Shown: positions 52,038 through 61,504, counted from the first letter of the stretch. The stretch: DNA of 64,000 nucleotides from Nocardioides sp. InS609-2 (GCF_023208195.1 NZ_CP060034.1:1054001-1118000); one strand, 5' to 3'. Program-made: numbers and translations. Notes: a model not told the origin generated them from the sequence alone.

Positions 52038-53634
52038 CGGTCACCGACAGGGCCTCGGCGACCTCGTCGACGCGCAGCCACGGCGCGCCCAGGATCTTGG
52101 TGACCTGCGGGGCGAACGCCGGCGACTGTGCCAGCACGGTGCGCGCCGGACCGGCCGAGACGACCTCGCCCGAGGCCATCACGATCACCTCGTCGGCGAC
52201 CCGGGCCGCGAACTCGACGTCGTGGGTGGACACGAGCACGGCGTGGGCGGCATCGGCGAGGTCGCGCAGGATCGCGGCCAGCGTCTCTTTGGCCGGGTAG
52301 TCGAGGCCACGCGTCGGCTCGTCGAGCAGCAGCACCCGCGGCCGGGCGGTGAGCACGATCGCCAGCACCACCGCCAGCCGCTGACCCTCCGAGAGGTCGC
52401 GCGGATGCGCGGCGCGGTCGATCCCGGGCACCAGCCGGTCGAGCAGGTCGCTGCACGTGCCCGCCTCGGCACCGGTGTCGGCGGCCGCGCACTCCTCACG
52501 GACCGACTCGAGGTAGAGCAGGTCGGCGGCTGTCTGCGGCACCAGGCCGACCTGGGCCCGCCGGGCGGGCGCGTCGAGCTTCGCCGGGTCGAGCCCGCCG
52601 GCCTCGACGCTGCCCGCAGTGCGTCGCCCGGATCCCTGGAGCGCCCACAGCAGCGACGACTTGCCCGCGCCGTTGCGGCCCATCAGCGCGGTGACGCCTC
52701 CGGCGTGCAGGTCGAGGTCAACGCCCGCGACCGCGCGGGTGCGGCCGTGCGTGACGCTCACCCCGCGGGCGGTCAGCAGCACGTCGCTGCCCACGCGCCC
52801 GTCGTACGGCGTCGCGCCAGCAAGCCGGGAGGAGAGTGAGGCAGCGCGCCGGCGGGCATCGCGCACGCTGAGCGGCAAGGGGTCCCAGCCGGCGAGCCGG
52901 CCGAGCTCGACGATCGGGGGAACCACCGGCGAGGAAGCCAGCACGGTCGCCGGCTCGTCGACGAGCAGCCGGCCGTCGCCGGTGAGCAGCGCCATCCGGT
53001 CGGCGAACGGCACCACGCGCTCGAGTCGGTGCTCGGCGAGCAGCACGGTCAGCCCGAGGTCGTGCACCAGCCGGGTGAGCGTGGCCAGCACCTCCTCGGC
53101 CGCGGTCGGGTCGAGGGCGGACGTGGGTTCGTCGAGCACCAGCAGCCGCGGATGCGTGGTGAGCACCGACCCGATCGCCACCCGCTGCTGCTGGCCTCCG
53201 GAGAGCGTGCGCAGGTCACGCTCGCGCAGGTCGGCCAGTCCCAGCAGGTCGAGCGTCTCCTCGACGCGACGTCGCATCGTGTCGCCGGGCAGGCCGAGCT
53301 GCTCCATGCCGTAGGCGAGCTCCTCCTCGACCGTGTCGGTGACGAACCCGGCCAGCGGGTCCTGGCCGGCGAAGCCGATCACATGCGCCCGTTCGCGCGG
53401 TGGCTGGTGCAGGATGCTCCGCCCGTCGAGAAGTACGTCGCCGGTCAGCCGGCCGCCGCTGAACCGTGGCACCAGGCCGGTCAGCACCCCGAGGAGCGTG
53501 GACTTGCCGACACCCGTACGTCCGGAGACCAGCACCAGCTCGCCGGGCTCGAGGGCGAGGTCGACGTGGTCGAGCACCGCCGGTGACTCGTCGTCGGCGG
53601 AGTAGGAGAAGACGATGTCGCGCAGCTCGATCAT
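52030..53634 (-). CDS. ECF transporter fused ATP-binding protein (EcfA-EcfA')
   Basis: A 534-residue tandem ABC ATPase. The first half has Walker A SGRTGVGKSTLL (about residue 40), signature LSGGQQQRVAIGS and Walker B LLVLDEPTSALDP. The second half has GRNGAGKSSLL, the variant signature LSEGQRLAVVLA and VLLLDEPTRGLDY. Both halves have Q-loops and switch His residues (LLAEHRLE; VSTHDVEF), so the fused chain supplies the complete energising module. It overlaps the T component by ATGA and the S component by 8 bp. Confidence 0.93.
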   Translation of the reverse strand: MIELRDIVFSYSADDESPAVLDHVDLALEPGELVLVSGRTGVGKSTLLGVLTGLVPRFSGGRLTGDVLLDGRSILHQPPRERAHVIGFAGQDPLAGFVTDTVEEELAYGMEQLGLPGDTMRRRVEETLDLLGLADLRERDLRTLSGGQQQRVAIGSVLTTHPRLLVLDEPTSALDPTAAEEVLATLTRLVHDLGLTVLLAEHRLERVVPFADRMALLTGDGRLLVDEPATVLASSPVVPPIVELGRLAGWDPLPLSVRDARRRAASLSSRLAGATPYDGRVGSDVLLTARGVSVTHGRTRAVAGVDLDLHAGGVTALMGRNGAGKSSLLWALQGSGRRTAGSVEAGGLDPAKLDAPARRAQVGLVPQTAADLLYLESVREECAAADTGAEAGTCSDLLDRLVPGIDRAAHPRDLSEGQRLAVVLAIVLTARPRVLLLDEPTRGLDYPAKETLAAILRDLADAAHAVLVSTHDVEFAARVADEVIVMASGEVVSAGPARTVLAQSPAFAPQVTKILGAPWLRVDEVAEALSVTDG

Positions 53635-54704
53635 CCGACCACCCGCGGCGGTGGCGCGAGCACGCCCGCCAGGGCACCCACGAGGATGCCGACCAGGGCG
53701 AGCACGCTGACGACGGGCCAGTCGACGACGCCGGGATGGGCGACCAGCGGCTGCTGCTGGCCAAGGGACCACCCGACGTACCCGGTGAGGAAGCCGGTGA
53801 CGGCGACGAGGATGTCGGGCCACAGCCACGCGTCCGGCCGGTAGCGGGTGCGCTCGACGCGGCGGCCCGCCGACTCCAGACCGGCGACGGCGGCGACGGC
53901 TCCCCCGACCAGCATCGGCACGGCCAGCGCCCGCGGGGCGGTGCGGTCGAGGACGGCGTAGACACCGACGCAGATGCCGCACAGCCCCACGAGTAGGAGG
54001 GTGCCGGTGGTCCAGCGCTGGCGACGGGAGAGCCCGGGAGCACGGCCGTAGCCGCGCAGGTCCATGCCGGCAGCCAGTGTCAGCGAGCGCTCGAGCGCGT
54101 CCTCGAGCACCGGCACCAGGAAGCGGCGCAAACGTCCGACTCGGCCCGTGCTGCCGCCACGCAGGGCCTGCGCCGCACGCACCCGCCGGGCACTGTCGGC
54201 CAGCTGCGGGAAGATCGTCACCGCGACGACCAGCGACGTACCGATCTCGTAGAGAGCGGGCGGCACCGACTTCAGTAGCCGCTTGGGGTTGGCCAGCGCG
54301 TTGGCCGCGCCGACACACACCACGATCGCCGCCAGTCGCAGCCCGTCGTACAGGCCGGCGAGCAGCCCCTCGCTGGTCAGTGGTCCGAGCAGCCGCACGC
54401 CGGTCACCCAGCCGGGCAGCGGGACAGCGGGCAGGTCGAGCAGCACATGACCGCCCTCGACGCCCCCGAAGACAATGCGGAACAGCACCCGGATCACCAC
54501 GATCGCGACGCCGAGCCACAGGTACAGCCGGAACGACCGCGACCACGGGTGGTCACCGCGACGCAGGGCCACGACCAGCGCGGCGACGGCCACGAGCAGG
54601 AGCAGGATCAGCGGGTTGGTGGTGAATGACGCAGCAGCGGCCAGCCCGATCGCCCACAGCCACCACGCCATCGGGTGGAGATCACGGGCGATCCGCGAGC
54701 TCAT
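53631..54704 (-). CDS. ECF transporter T component (EcfT)
   Basis: A 357-residue membrane protein that scaffolds the S component and ATPases. Four or more membrane segments flank the long cytoplasmic region with the two coupling helices: VRAAQALRGGSTGRV and AAGMDLRGYGRAPG, the Ala-Arg-Gly signature motifs of EcfT. It follows the DUF4430 gene with a 4-bp overlap and precedes the fused ATPase with another. It appears intact. Confidence 0.92.
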   Translation of the reverse strand: MSSRIARDLHPMAWWLWAIGLAAAASFTTNPLILLLLVAVAALVVALRRGDHPWSRSFRLYLWLGVAIVVIRVLFRIVFGGVEGGHVLLDLPAVPLPGWVTGVRLLGPLTSEGLLAGLYDGLRLAAIVVCVGAANALANPKRLLKSVPPALYEIGTSLVVAVTIFPQLADSARRVRAAQALRGGSTGRVGRLRRFLVPVLEDALERSLTLAAGMDLRGYGRAPGLSRRQRWTTGTLLLVGLCGICVGVYAVLDRTAPRALAVPMLVGGAVAAVAGLESAGRRVERTRYRPDAWLWPDILVAVTGFLTGYVGWSLGQQQPLVAHPGVVDWPVVSVLALVGILVGALAGVLAPPPRVVG

Positions 54705-55552
54705 CGAGGCGACCCCCGCCGTCGTACGACGATCGCAGCGCCGCCGCCGACCAGCAGCGCGGCCAGCACGGCCAGCACCAGCCAGGTCGGCACGGCCGAC
54801 GCGGCGGCCGAGTCGTCGCCCGCATCAGAGTCGGGCGCCGAGACGGGCGAGGGCGACTCGGCAGACGACGGGGCGACCGAGGAGGGGACAGCAGACGAGG
54901 GCAGGGCCGTCGGCTTCTTGGTCGGCTTCTTCTTCGGCGGTGACTTCGACGGAGTGGCCGACGGCGTGGGGGTGGCAGTCGCTGACGGCGTGGGCGCCGA
55001 AGTCGGGGTGGGCGTCGGCTTCTTCGTCGGGGACGGAGTGGGCGTCGGCTTCGGAGTGGGCGTCGGCTTGGGCGACGGCCGCACGCTCGCGGGCACCCCG
55101 GGGACCCGGCGGTCGGCGGAGGACTGCCAGGCGAGGCCGACGTAGCCGCCGGAGGGCACGCGCAGCCCGCCTGCGGCGATGCTGGAGTAGACCCACGAGC
55201 CGTTCTTGCCGTCGGACCAGAACAGGCCCCAGTAGGCATCACCGGGCGGGGTGTTGACGCACGGGTCGTCGGCGGGGACGCCGTTGATCCGGCAGATGAA
55301 GCCCGGGAACCGCTGCACGTAGGTCAGCGAGTAGCCGGCGGCGCCGAGCATCGCCGCGGCGTTCTTGCTCGCTCCCCCGGCATCGCACGAGGTCTGTACG
55401 CCGCCGCCCAGCGTGCCGAAGTCGACCACGACGCTGACGCCGGACGACGTCGCGCAGGTCGCCGCACCTGCGGGGGGAACAGGGACGCTGACGCCCGTCG
55501 CCGCGGCCAGGATGACCGCGGCGACGAAGCGTGCAGCGAGGCGAAGCGTCAC
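54701..55552 (-). CDS. Membrane-anchored DUF4430 domain protein with Pro-rich stalk (split transcobalamin beta-domain-like)
   Basis: A 283-residue exported protein. A signal peptide (about residues 1-31) is followed by a DUF4430-like domain, residues 32-145, with SVVVDFGTLGGGVQTSCDAGGASKNAAAMLGAAGYSLTYVQRFPGFICRINGVPADDPC and YWGLFWSDGKNGSWVYSSIAAGGLRVPSGGYVGLAWQ, with four cysteines for two disulfides. A Pro/Thr/Ser/Lys-repeat stalk of about 100 residues then leads to a single membrane helix (VPTWLVLAVLAALLVGGGAAIVV) and an RRR stop. DUF4430 is the C-terminal domain type of eukaryotic transcobalamin and intrinsic factor. GTG 55552 is 6 bp after the upstream stop, so translation is coupled. 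Confidence 0.85.
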   Translation of the reverse strand: MTLRLAARFVAAVILAAATGVSVPVPPAGAATCATSSGVSVVVDFGTLGGGVQTSCDAGGASKNAAAMLGAAGYSLTYVQRFPGFICRINGVPADDPCVNTPPGDAYWGLFWSDGKNGSWVYSSIAAGGLRVPSGGYVGLAWQSSADRRVPGVPASVRPSPKPTPTPKPTPTPSPTKKPTPTPTSAPTPSATATPTPSATPSKSPPKKKPTKKPTALPSSAVPSSVAPSSAESPSPVSAPDSDAGDDSAAASAVPTWLVLAVLAALLVGGGAAIVVRRRGSPR

Positions 55553-55557
55553 GAGTG

Positions 55558-56916
55558 TCAGTTGCGGACGAGGACGTTCGTCTTGGCGACGGAGTCGGCC
55601 GTCTTGACCTTCACCGTGCGCTTGGCGTTGCCGGTGGGCATCGTCAGCTTGGCCGCGACCTTGGCCCCGCTCGCCTTGCCGACGATCCGCTTGAAGTCGC
55701 CCTTGACGGAGATGCAGGCGCGCTCGCCACCGGACAGGCCGAAGGTCTTGAAGCGCACCTTCGTGCCGGCTGCGGCACGCGCGGTATTGCCCCTGACCGA
55801 CAGCTTGTCGGTCGACGCGGGCGCCCACTGCAGGACCGGCAGGGCCTGGGCGGTCGCCCGGCGCCACTGGTCGGTGGTCTCGTCGGTGATGCCGGCCGTG
55901 CGGGCCGCCTTGACCGCCGAGTCGTCGTACGCGACGGCACCGAGGCTCTTCGAGAGGGCGCTGCGGCAGCGGCTCTTGTCGATCGGCTGACGCTTGCGCA
56001 CCCAGACGGCCGCACTGGCAGCGGCGTCCTTGTTGTTCAACGAGCCCAGTGCCCAGCCGGCCAGGCCGGTGCTGTTGGTGTTGGCCTTGCCGGTGGCACC
56101 GACCGTGCCGAAGGCGCCGCTGGCGGCCTGCTGCGCGGCCAGCCACGTGCCGGCCTTGTCCAGCGCGGCCTTGACCTCGGGCGAGTTGTCACCCGACGCG
56201 GCCAGGTTGACGACGGCCAGCGAGGTGGCGTCGAGGTCGGCGGCGCTGTCGGCCGCCCCGTCGACACAGCCCTGCGCGCCGGTCAGGCTCTTACTGAAGT
56301 TCAGCCGGAACCAGCCACCCGCGCACTGCTGCGCGAGGAGGAACTTCACCGCGTCGGCCGCGCGGGCCGACTTGGCCTCGGTGAGCGCCCGGGCAGCGAA
56401 CGACTGGCCGACGACGTTGGCGAAGTCGCCGTACTTGGACTTGTCGGAGATGCGACCGGTGACCGGTGCGGCGGTGGCCACCCGGCCCTCGAGGCGGGTG
56501 ACCAGGTTGACCCCGCCGTACGACGTCGGGTTGCCGCCGGCGACGCGCGCGAGCGTGGCGGCCTTGGCCGTTGCGCCGGCGTAGGTGCTGTCGGGGTCGT
56601 CGGTGCCGCCGGAGATGTAGGACTGGATCTTCGAGCCGACTGCGCCGCTGATGGTCTTCACCGCCGAGTCGTTGCCGGTCTCGTCGAGGCCGAGCGCGAC
56701 GTCGATGCTCAGCCCGTAGTCGGGACCGAACTCGCCGACGACGAGGCCGTCCTTGAGCTGGGCCTTGATCCAGTTGGACGCCAGCGTGGCGGCCGAGCCG
56801 TCGAGCTTCCCGGGAGCGGCCTTGGGGGCTGCCTGGGCGGGGGTGCCCGTCAGGGTGGTGAGAGTGAGTGCCGCCGAGGCCACGAGGACTCCGGCGGTGC
56901 GCAGGGTGTGCGCCAT
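55558..56916 (-). CDS. Secreted alpha/alpha-barrel protein (prenyltransferase/transcobalamin-fold), candidate B12-binding subunit
   Basis: A 452-residue exported protein. ATG 56916 follows AAGGA and starts a signal peptide cleaved near Ala29. Residues 35-360 contain repeated helix-pair motifs with Gly and aromatic or polar residues at turns (EFGPDYGLSIDVALGLDETG, TSYGGVNLVTRLEG, DLDATSLAVVNLAASG, NTNSTGLAGWALGSL), typical of the terpene cyclase/prenyltransferase toroid that is also the alpha domain of transcobalamin and intrinsic factor. A beta-rich tail follows (about 370-452). It is first in an operon led by a cobalamin riboswitch, so a B12-capture role is far more likely than prenyl transfer. 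Confidence 0.85.
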   Translation of the reverse strand: MAHTLRTAGVLVASAALTLTTLTGTPAQAAPKAAPGKLDGSAATLASNWIKAQLKDGLVVGEFGPDYGLSIDVALGLDETGNDSAVKTISGAVGSKIQSYISGGTDDPDSTYAGATAKAATLARVAGGNPTSYGGVNLVTRLEGRVATAAPVTGRISDKSKYGDFANVVGQSFAARALTEAKSARAADAVKFLLAQQCAGGWFRLNFSKSLTGAQGCVDGAADSAADLDATSLAVVNLAASGDNSPEVKAALDKAGTWLAAQQAASGAFGTVGATGKANTNSTGLAGWALGSLNNKDAAASAAVWVRKRQPIDKSRCRSALSKSLGAVAYDDSAVKAARTAGITDETTDQWRRATAQALPVLQWAPASTDKLSVRGNTARAAAGTKVRFKTFGLSGGERACISVKGDFKRIVGKASGAKVAAKLTMPTGNAKRTVKVKTADSVAKTNVLVRN

Positions 56917-57009
56917 GATGTTCCTTCCCGCTGCTCGCGGGCTGCCCCGGCGAAATTCGGGGCGAACCCGCCGTTGTTCCACGACAGCGATGTTCGGGAC
57001 GCTCACGGG

Positions 57010-57125
57010 GATGGTCCGGCTCGCCAGGACCAGCCATTTGATGGCCGGTCCGGGCCTACGGTTGCGGGTCAGCGCCGGGTTTCGACCGGCTTCCCTCCGC
57101 GAACGAAGTTTGATGTTGTCTGACG
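57010..57125 (-). ncRNA. Cobalamin (B12) riboswitch
   Basis: On the minus strand the leader contains GAGGGAAGCCGGTCGAAACC then GGCGCTGACCCGCAACCGTA, a full match to the B12-box pattern (GGGAA..GGT..AA.CC..., GC.G.CCCGCAAC.GT) of AdoCbl/cobalamin riboswitches. A stem rich in GGACC/GGTCC and TGGCGAGCC continues 3' of the box. The region begins 94 bp upstream of the ATG at 56916. Termination or blocking of the ribosome-binding site could mediate control; no U-tract terminator was evident, so translational control is plausible. Outer boundaries are approximate. Confidence 0.92.
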
Positions 57126-57146
57126 CCGCAGACTACCTCTAGTCCA

Positions 57147-57177
57147 CCCCACGTCCGACCGCGGTCGGGGCGTGGGA
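57147..57177 (-). terminator. Hairpin after gatB
   Basis: CCCACG (57148-57153) and CGTGGG (57171-57176) flank the inner palindrome CCGACCGCGGTCGG. It lies between the gatB stop (57191) and the start of the riboswitch region, so it probably ends gatCAB transcription and isolates the B12 operon. Confidence 0.7.
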
Positions 57178-57190
57178 CGGACCGGCAGGA

Positions 57191-58684
57191 TCAGGTCAGC
57201 TTCTCGAGGATGAGCTCACGCACGCGGCCGGCGTCGGCCTGCCCGCGCATCTCCTTCATCACCGCGCCGATGAGCGCTCCGGCAGCCGCCACCTTGCCGT
57301 CGCGGATCTTGTCGGCGACGTCGGGGTTGGCGGCGATCGCGTTGTCGACGGCCGTGCCGAGGGCACCGTCGTCGGACACGATGGCCAGCCCACGGGCGGC
57401 CACGATCTCCTCGGGCGTGCCCTCGCCGGCGTACAGGCCCTCGAAGACCTGCCGCGCCAGCTTGTCGTTGATCGAGCCTGCGTCGACGAGCTTCTGTACG
57501 CCGGCCACGTCGGTCGGGGAGACACCGAGATCGGCCAGGTCGACACCGGTGTCGTTGGCCCGCCGGGCCAGTTCGGAGAGCCACCACTTGCGGGCCGTCT
57601 GCGGGCTGGCGCCGGCGGCGATGGTCTCCTCGACGAGCAGGAGCGCACCGGCGCCGACGGTGTCGCGCATCTCGAGATCGGTGAAGCCCCAGTCGGACTG
57701 CAGGCGGGCCCGCCTGTCCTGCGGCGGCTCGGGCAGCTCGGAGCGCAGCTGCTCGACCCACTCGCGACTTGGCGCGACCGGCACCAGGTCGGGCTCGGGG
57801 AAGTAGCGGTAGTCCTCGGCGTCGGACTTCTCGCGACCGCTGGTGGTCACCCCGGTGTCCTCGTGCCAGTGACGCGTCTCCTGGAGGATCGACCCGCCGC
57901 CGTCGAGGATCGCGGCGTGCCGCTGCATCTCGTAGCGGACCGCCCGCTCGACGCTGCGCAGCGAGTTGACGTTCTTGGTCTCGGTGCGGGTCCCGAGCGA
58001 GCCGGTGCCGACCGGCGCCAGCGACAGGTTCACGTCGGCGCGGATCGAGCCCTGGTCCATCCGGGCATCCGAAACGCCGAGCGCGACGATCAGGTCACGC
58101 AGCTGCGAGACATAGGCGCGGGCCACGGCCGGGGCCTTCTCGCGCGCACCCATGATCGGCTTGGTGACGATCTCGATGAGGGGGATGCCGGCTCGGTTGT
58201 AGTCGACCAGCGAGTAGTCGGCGCCGTGGATGCGGCCCGTGGCGCCACCGACGTGCAGCGACTTGCCGGTGTCCTCCTCCATGTGGGCGCGCTCGATCTC
58301 GATCCGGTAGGTCTCGCCGTCCACCTCCACTTCGGTGAAACCCTCGAAGGCGATCGGCTCGTCGTACTGGGAGGTCTGGAAGTTCTTCGGCATGTCCGGG
58401 TAGAAGTAGTTCTTCCGCGCGAACCGGCACCACTCGGCGATCTCGCAGTTGAGCGCGAGGCCGATGCGCATCGCCGACTCGACCGCGACCCGGTTGACGA
58501 CCGGCATCGCGCCGGGGAGGCCGAGGCAGGTCGGGCAGGTCTGCGTGTTGGGCTCGGCGCCGAACCCGGTCGGGCAGCCGCAGAACATCTTCGAGTTGGT
58601 GTTCAGCTCGACGTGGACCTCGAGGCCCATGGCGGGGTCGAACTTCTCGAGCGACTCCTCGAACGTCAGCAGTGCGTCACTCAT
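57191..58684 (-). CDS. gatB: Asp-tRNA(Asn)/Glu-tRNA(Gln) amidotransferase subunit B
   Basis: A 497-residue subunit that phosphorylates Glu/Asp on tRNA and delivers it for amidation. The N-terminal signature [47 protein letters not shown] (zinc-binding cysteines), [23 protein letters not shown] segment, [16 protein letters not shown], and the C-terminal YqeY-like tail ([33 protein letters not shown]) are normal. ATG 58684 overlaps the gatA stop by 4 bp. Confidence 0.97.
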   Translation of the reverse strand: MSDALLTFEESLEKFDPAMGLEVHVELNTNSKMFCGCPTGFGAEPNTQTCPTCLGLPGAMPVVNRVAVESAMRIGLALNCEIAEWCRFARKNYFYPDMPKNFQTSQYDEPIAFEGFTEVEVDGETYRIEIERAHMEEDTGKSLHVGGATGRIHGADYSLVDYNRAGIPLIEIVTKPIMGAREKAPAVARAYVSQLRDLIVALGVSDARMDQGSIRADVNLSLAPVGTGSLGTRTETKNVNSLRSVERAVRYEMQRHAAILDGGGSILQETRHWHEDTGVTTSGREKSDAEDYRYFPEPDLVPVAPSREWVEQLRSELPEPPQDRRARLQSDWGFTDLEMRDTVGAGALLLVEETIAAGASPQTARKWWLSELARRANDTGVDLADLGVSPTDVAGVQKLVDAGSINDKLARQVFEGLYAGEGTPEEIVAARGLAIVSDDGALGTAVDNAIAANPDVADKIRDGKVAAAGALIGAVMKEMRGQADAGRVRELILEKLT

Positions 58685-60195
58685 CGGGTGGCTCCTTCGA
58701 GGGTGGGCGCCTGGTCGAGCAGCGGGCCGCCCCACTGCTTCTCGAGCAGCGTCTCGACGGCTGCGCCGACCCGGTAGACCCGGTCGTCGGCGAGTGCCGG
58801 GGCCAGGATCTGCAGGCCCGACGGCAGGTTGTCCTCGGCGGCGAGGCCGTTGGGCACCGAGATGCCCGGCACGCCGGAGAGGTTGGCGGGGATGGTGGCG
58901 AGGTCGTTGAGGTACATCGCCAGCGGGTCGTCGATCTTCTCCCCCAGCTTGAACGCCGTCGTGGGCGCCGTGGGCGAGATGAGCACGTCGGCCTTCTCGA
59001 AGGCGGCGTCGAAGTCGCGCGAGATGAGGGTGCGCACCTTCTGGGCCTGGCCGTAGTAGGCGTCGTAGTAGCCGCTCGACAGGGCGTAGGTGCCCAGGAT
59101 GATCCGGCGTTTCACCTCGTCGCCGAAGCCGGCGTCGCGGCTGGCCCGCATGACCTCCTCGGCCGAAGGGTTGCCCTCGGGCAGCACGCGCAGGCCGTAA
59201 CGCATCGCGTCGAACTTCGCGAGGTTGCTCGACGCCTCCGCCGGCAGGATCAGGTAGTACGTCGCGAGCGCGTGCACGAAGTGCGGGCACGACACCTCCA
59301 CGACCTCGGCGCCGGCCGCGACCATCACGTCGACGGACTCCTGGAACCGGGCGAGCACGCCGTCTTGGTAGCCCTCGCCGCCCAGCTCCTTCACCACACC
59401 GATGCGCACGCCGGCGAGGTCACCGGTCGCGCCCTGGCGGGCCGCCTCGACGAGCGATGGCATCGGTTGGTCGATGCTGGTGGAGTCGAGCGGGTCATGG
59501 CCGCCGATGATCTCGTGGAGCAGCGCGGCGTCCATGACGGTGCGGGTCACGGGGCCCGCCTGGTCGAGCGAGTTGGCGAGCGCGACGAGGCCGTAGCGCG
59601 AGACGCCGCCGTAGGTCGGCTTCACGCCGACGGTGCCGGTCACGGCGCCGGGCTGGCGGATCGAGCCGCCGGTGTCGGTGCCGATGGCCAGCGGGGCCTC
59701 GAAGGCGGCCACGGCCGCAGCGGACCCGCCGCCCGAGCCGCCGGGGATGCGGTCGAGGTCCCACGGGTTGTGCGTGGCGCCGTACGCCGAGTGCTCGGTG
59801 GAGGAGCCCATCGCGAACTCGTCCATGTTGGTCTTGCCGAGGATCGGCAGGCCGGCGGCGCGCAGCCGGGCGACCACGGTCGCGTCGTACGGCGGGATCC
59901 AGCCCTCGAGGATCTTCGAGCCGCACGTCGTGGGCAGCCCGCGGGTGGCCATCACGTCCTTGACGGCGATCGGCACGCCGTCGAGGGTGCTGGCGGCGTT
60001 GCCGGCCGCACGGCGCTCGTCGGAGGCTGAGGCCTGGGCCAGAGCGCCCTCGCGGTCGACGTGAAGGAACGCGTGTACGGCGCCGTCGACGGCGTCGATG
60101 CGGTCGAGGTGGGCCTCGGTGAGCTGCACGGAGGTGACGGTGCCCTCGGCAAGGGCCTGGGCCATGTGGGCGGCGGTGCTGCGGGTCTCGGTCAT
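58681..60195 (-). CDS. gatA: Asp-tRNA(Asn)/Glu-tRNA(Gln) amidotransferase subunit A
   Basis: A 504-residue amidase that generates ammonia from Gln for tRNA amidation. The Ser-Ser-Lys triad is seen in [14 protein letters not shown] (Lys), [31 protein letters not shown] (cis-Ser and nucleophile Ser) and [25 protein letters not shown]. Length and motifs are complete. ATG 60195 overlaps gatC's stop by one base and gatB's start by four, so gatCAB is one operon. Confidence 0.97.
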   Translation of the reverse strand: MTETRSTAAHMAQALAEGTVTSVQLTEAHLDRIDAVDGAVHAFLHVDREGALAQASASDERRAAGNAASTLDGVPIAVKDVMATRGLPTTCGSKILEGWIPPYDATVVARLRAAGLPILGKTNMDEFAMGSSTEHSAYGATHNPWDLDRIPGGSGGGSAAAVAAFEAPLAIGTDTGGSIRQPGAVTGTVGVKPTYGGVSRYGLVALANSLDQAGPVTRTVMDAALLHEIIGGHDPLDSTSIDQPMPSLVEAARQGATGDLAGVRIGVVKELGGEGYQDGVLARFQESVDVMVAAGAEVVEVSCPHFVHALATYYLILPAEASSNLAKFDAMRYGLRVLPEGNPSAEEVMRASRDAGFGDEVKRRIILGTYALSSGYYDAYYGQAQKVRTLISRDFDAAFEKADVLISPTAPTTAFKLGEKIDDPLAMYLNDLATIPANLSGVPGISVPNGLAAEDNLPSGLQILAPALADDRVYRVGAAVETLLEKQWGGPLLDQAPTLEGATR

Positions 60196-60494
60196 CAGGC
60201 TTCCTCGTCCAGGATGCGCGGCACGCTGAAGCGCTGCTGCTCGGAGGCCGGCGCGCCCGACAGGGCCTCCTGGGCGGTCAGGCTCGGAGTCACCACGTCG
60301 TCGCGGAAGACGTTGGTCAGGGGCAGCGCGTGGGAGGTCGGCGGGACGTCTGCGCTGGCCACCTCGTTGATGGAGTTGACCGACTCGAGGATCACCGACA
60401 GCTGCGGTGCGAGGTGGTCGAGCTCGGCGTCGGACAGGTCGATCCGGGCCAGGTTGGCGAGGTGCGCGACCTCGTCCCGGGAGATTTCAGGCAT
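60195..60494 (-). CDS. gatC: Asp-tRNA(Asn)/Glu-tRNA(Gln) amidotransferase subunit C
   Basis: A 99-residue subunit that stabilises GatA-Gat[54 protein letters not shown] followed by NVFRDDVV is the characteristic sequence. ATG 60494 was chosen for MPEISRDEV. It is divergent from the secreted SGNH hydrolase across a 42-bp gap, which must hold both promoters. Confidence 0.95.
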   Translation of the reverse strand: MPEISRDEVAHLANLARIDLSDAELDHLAPQLSVILESVNSINEVASADVPPTSHALPLTNVFRDDVVTPSLTAQEALSGAPASEQQRFSVPRILDEEA

Positions 60495-60536
60495 GCGCGC
60501 GATCCTATGACCCGGCAGCATGAGAGCGTGAAACGC

Positions 60537-61430
60537 ATGTCCGCGCTGGTCCGACCCCTGGTGATCGCCGCTGCCGTGGCGGCGATCGGTGTCGTCGCGG
60601 TGGCCGCTCCGGTGGCCATGAACGTGCCGGACCTGCCCGACGTTCCGCTCGTGTCTGAGCAGTACGTCGCGCTGGGTGACAGCTACACCGCGGCCCCGCT
60701 CGTCCCGAAGATGTCACTGGCCGGCGGGTGCGTCCGCTCGGAGAGCAACTACCCCTCTCTGGTCGCGGCGGCGAGGCCCGGCACCGAGCTCGTCGACCAG
60801 AGCTGCAGCCAGGCCGACAGCAGCCACCTCACCCAGCCCCAGGACACCGGGTCGTCGGTGGTGCCGCCCCAGCTCGACGCCGTCAACGCCGACACCGACG
60901 TCGTGACCCTCGGCATCGGCGGCAACGACTTCGACCTCTTCGGCAACCTGATGGGCTACTGCACCGCCCTCCGCGACCAGGACCCGAAGGGCAGCCCGTG
61001 CCGCGAAGCCGCGCAGCAGCCGGGCGTGGGCGACGTCTACCTCGACGTACTCCCCCAGATCCGTGACCACGTCGCCCGCGCAGTGCGCGAGATCCGTCGC
61101 CGCGCGCCCGACGCGCAGGTGCTGGTCGTCGGCTACCCGCAGATCGTGCCGGCCGACGGCCGCTGCGCCGCCCTGCCGTTCGCCGAGGGCGACGTGGAAT
61201 ACGCGCGAACGGTCAACCGGCGGCTCGTCACCACGGTCGAGGCGGCCGCCCGCCGTGCGGACGCGACGTACATCGATGTCTGGAAGGCCACCGCCGGCCG
61301 CGACATCTGCGCCGACGACCCGTGGATCAACGGCTCCCAGACCACCTTCGAGAAGGCACTGGCCTATCACCCGTTCGCCGCGGAGCAGGCTGCCGTCGCC
61401 GAGCTCGTGGTCGAGGCGCTGGGCGATTGA
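60537..61430 (+). CDS. Secreted SGNH/GDSL-family hydrolase
   Basis: A 297-residue exported hydrolase. A hydrophobic signal or anchor ([24 protein letters not shown]) precedes block [15 protein letters not shown] with the nucleophile Ser; [16 protein letters not shown] is the oxyanion block and [11 protein letters not shown] carries the catalytic His. Cysteines (GGCVRSE, DQSCSQ, GYCTAL, SPCREA, GRCAAL, DICADD) are compatible with three disulfides as in secreted actinobacterial lipases. ATG 60537 is used; an in-frame GTG (MKRMSAL) lies three codons upstream and would add a basic n-region. Confidence 0.85.
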   Translation: MSALVRPLVIAAAVAAIGVVAVAAPVAMNVPDLPDVPLVSEQYVALGDSYTAAPLVPKMSLAGGCVRSESNYPSLVAAARPGTELVDQSCSQADSSHLTQPQDTGSSVVPPQLDAVNADTDVVTLGIGGNDFDLFGNLMGYCTALRDQDPKGSPCREAAQQPGVGDVYLDVLPQIRDHVARAVREIRRRAPDAQVLVVGYPQIVPADGRCAALPFAEGDVEYARTVNRRLVTTVEAAARRADATYIDVWKATAGRDICADDPWINGSQTTFEKALAYHPFAAEQAAVAELVVEALGD

Positions 61431-61504
61431 GGCTGCGCTGCTCGTCTTCCACAGGCCCCGAATCGTGGCCCGGAAATGTCGGCGGTCCCTGGTTGGCTTC
61501 TTGT

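Noticed and set aside
55558..56916. Prenyltransferase or squalene cyclase enzyme
   Set aside because: Fold-type repeats fit, but the protein is exported, has no DxDD or other catalytic Asp cluster that I can see, and is led by a B12 riboswitch.
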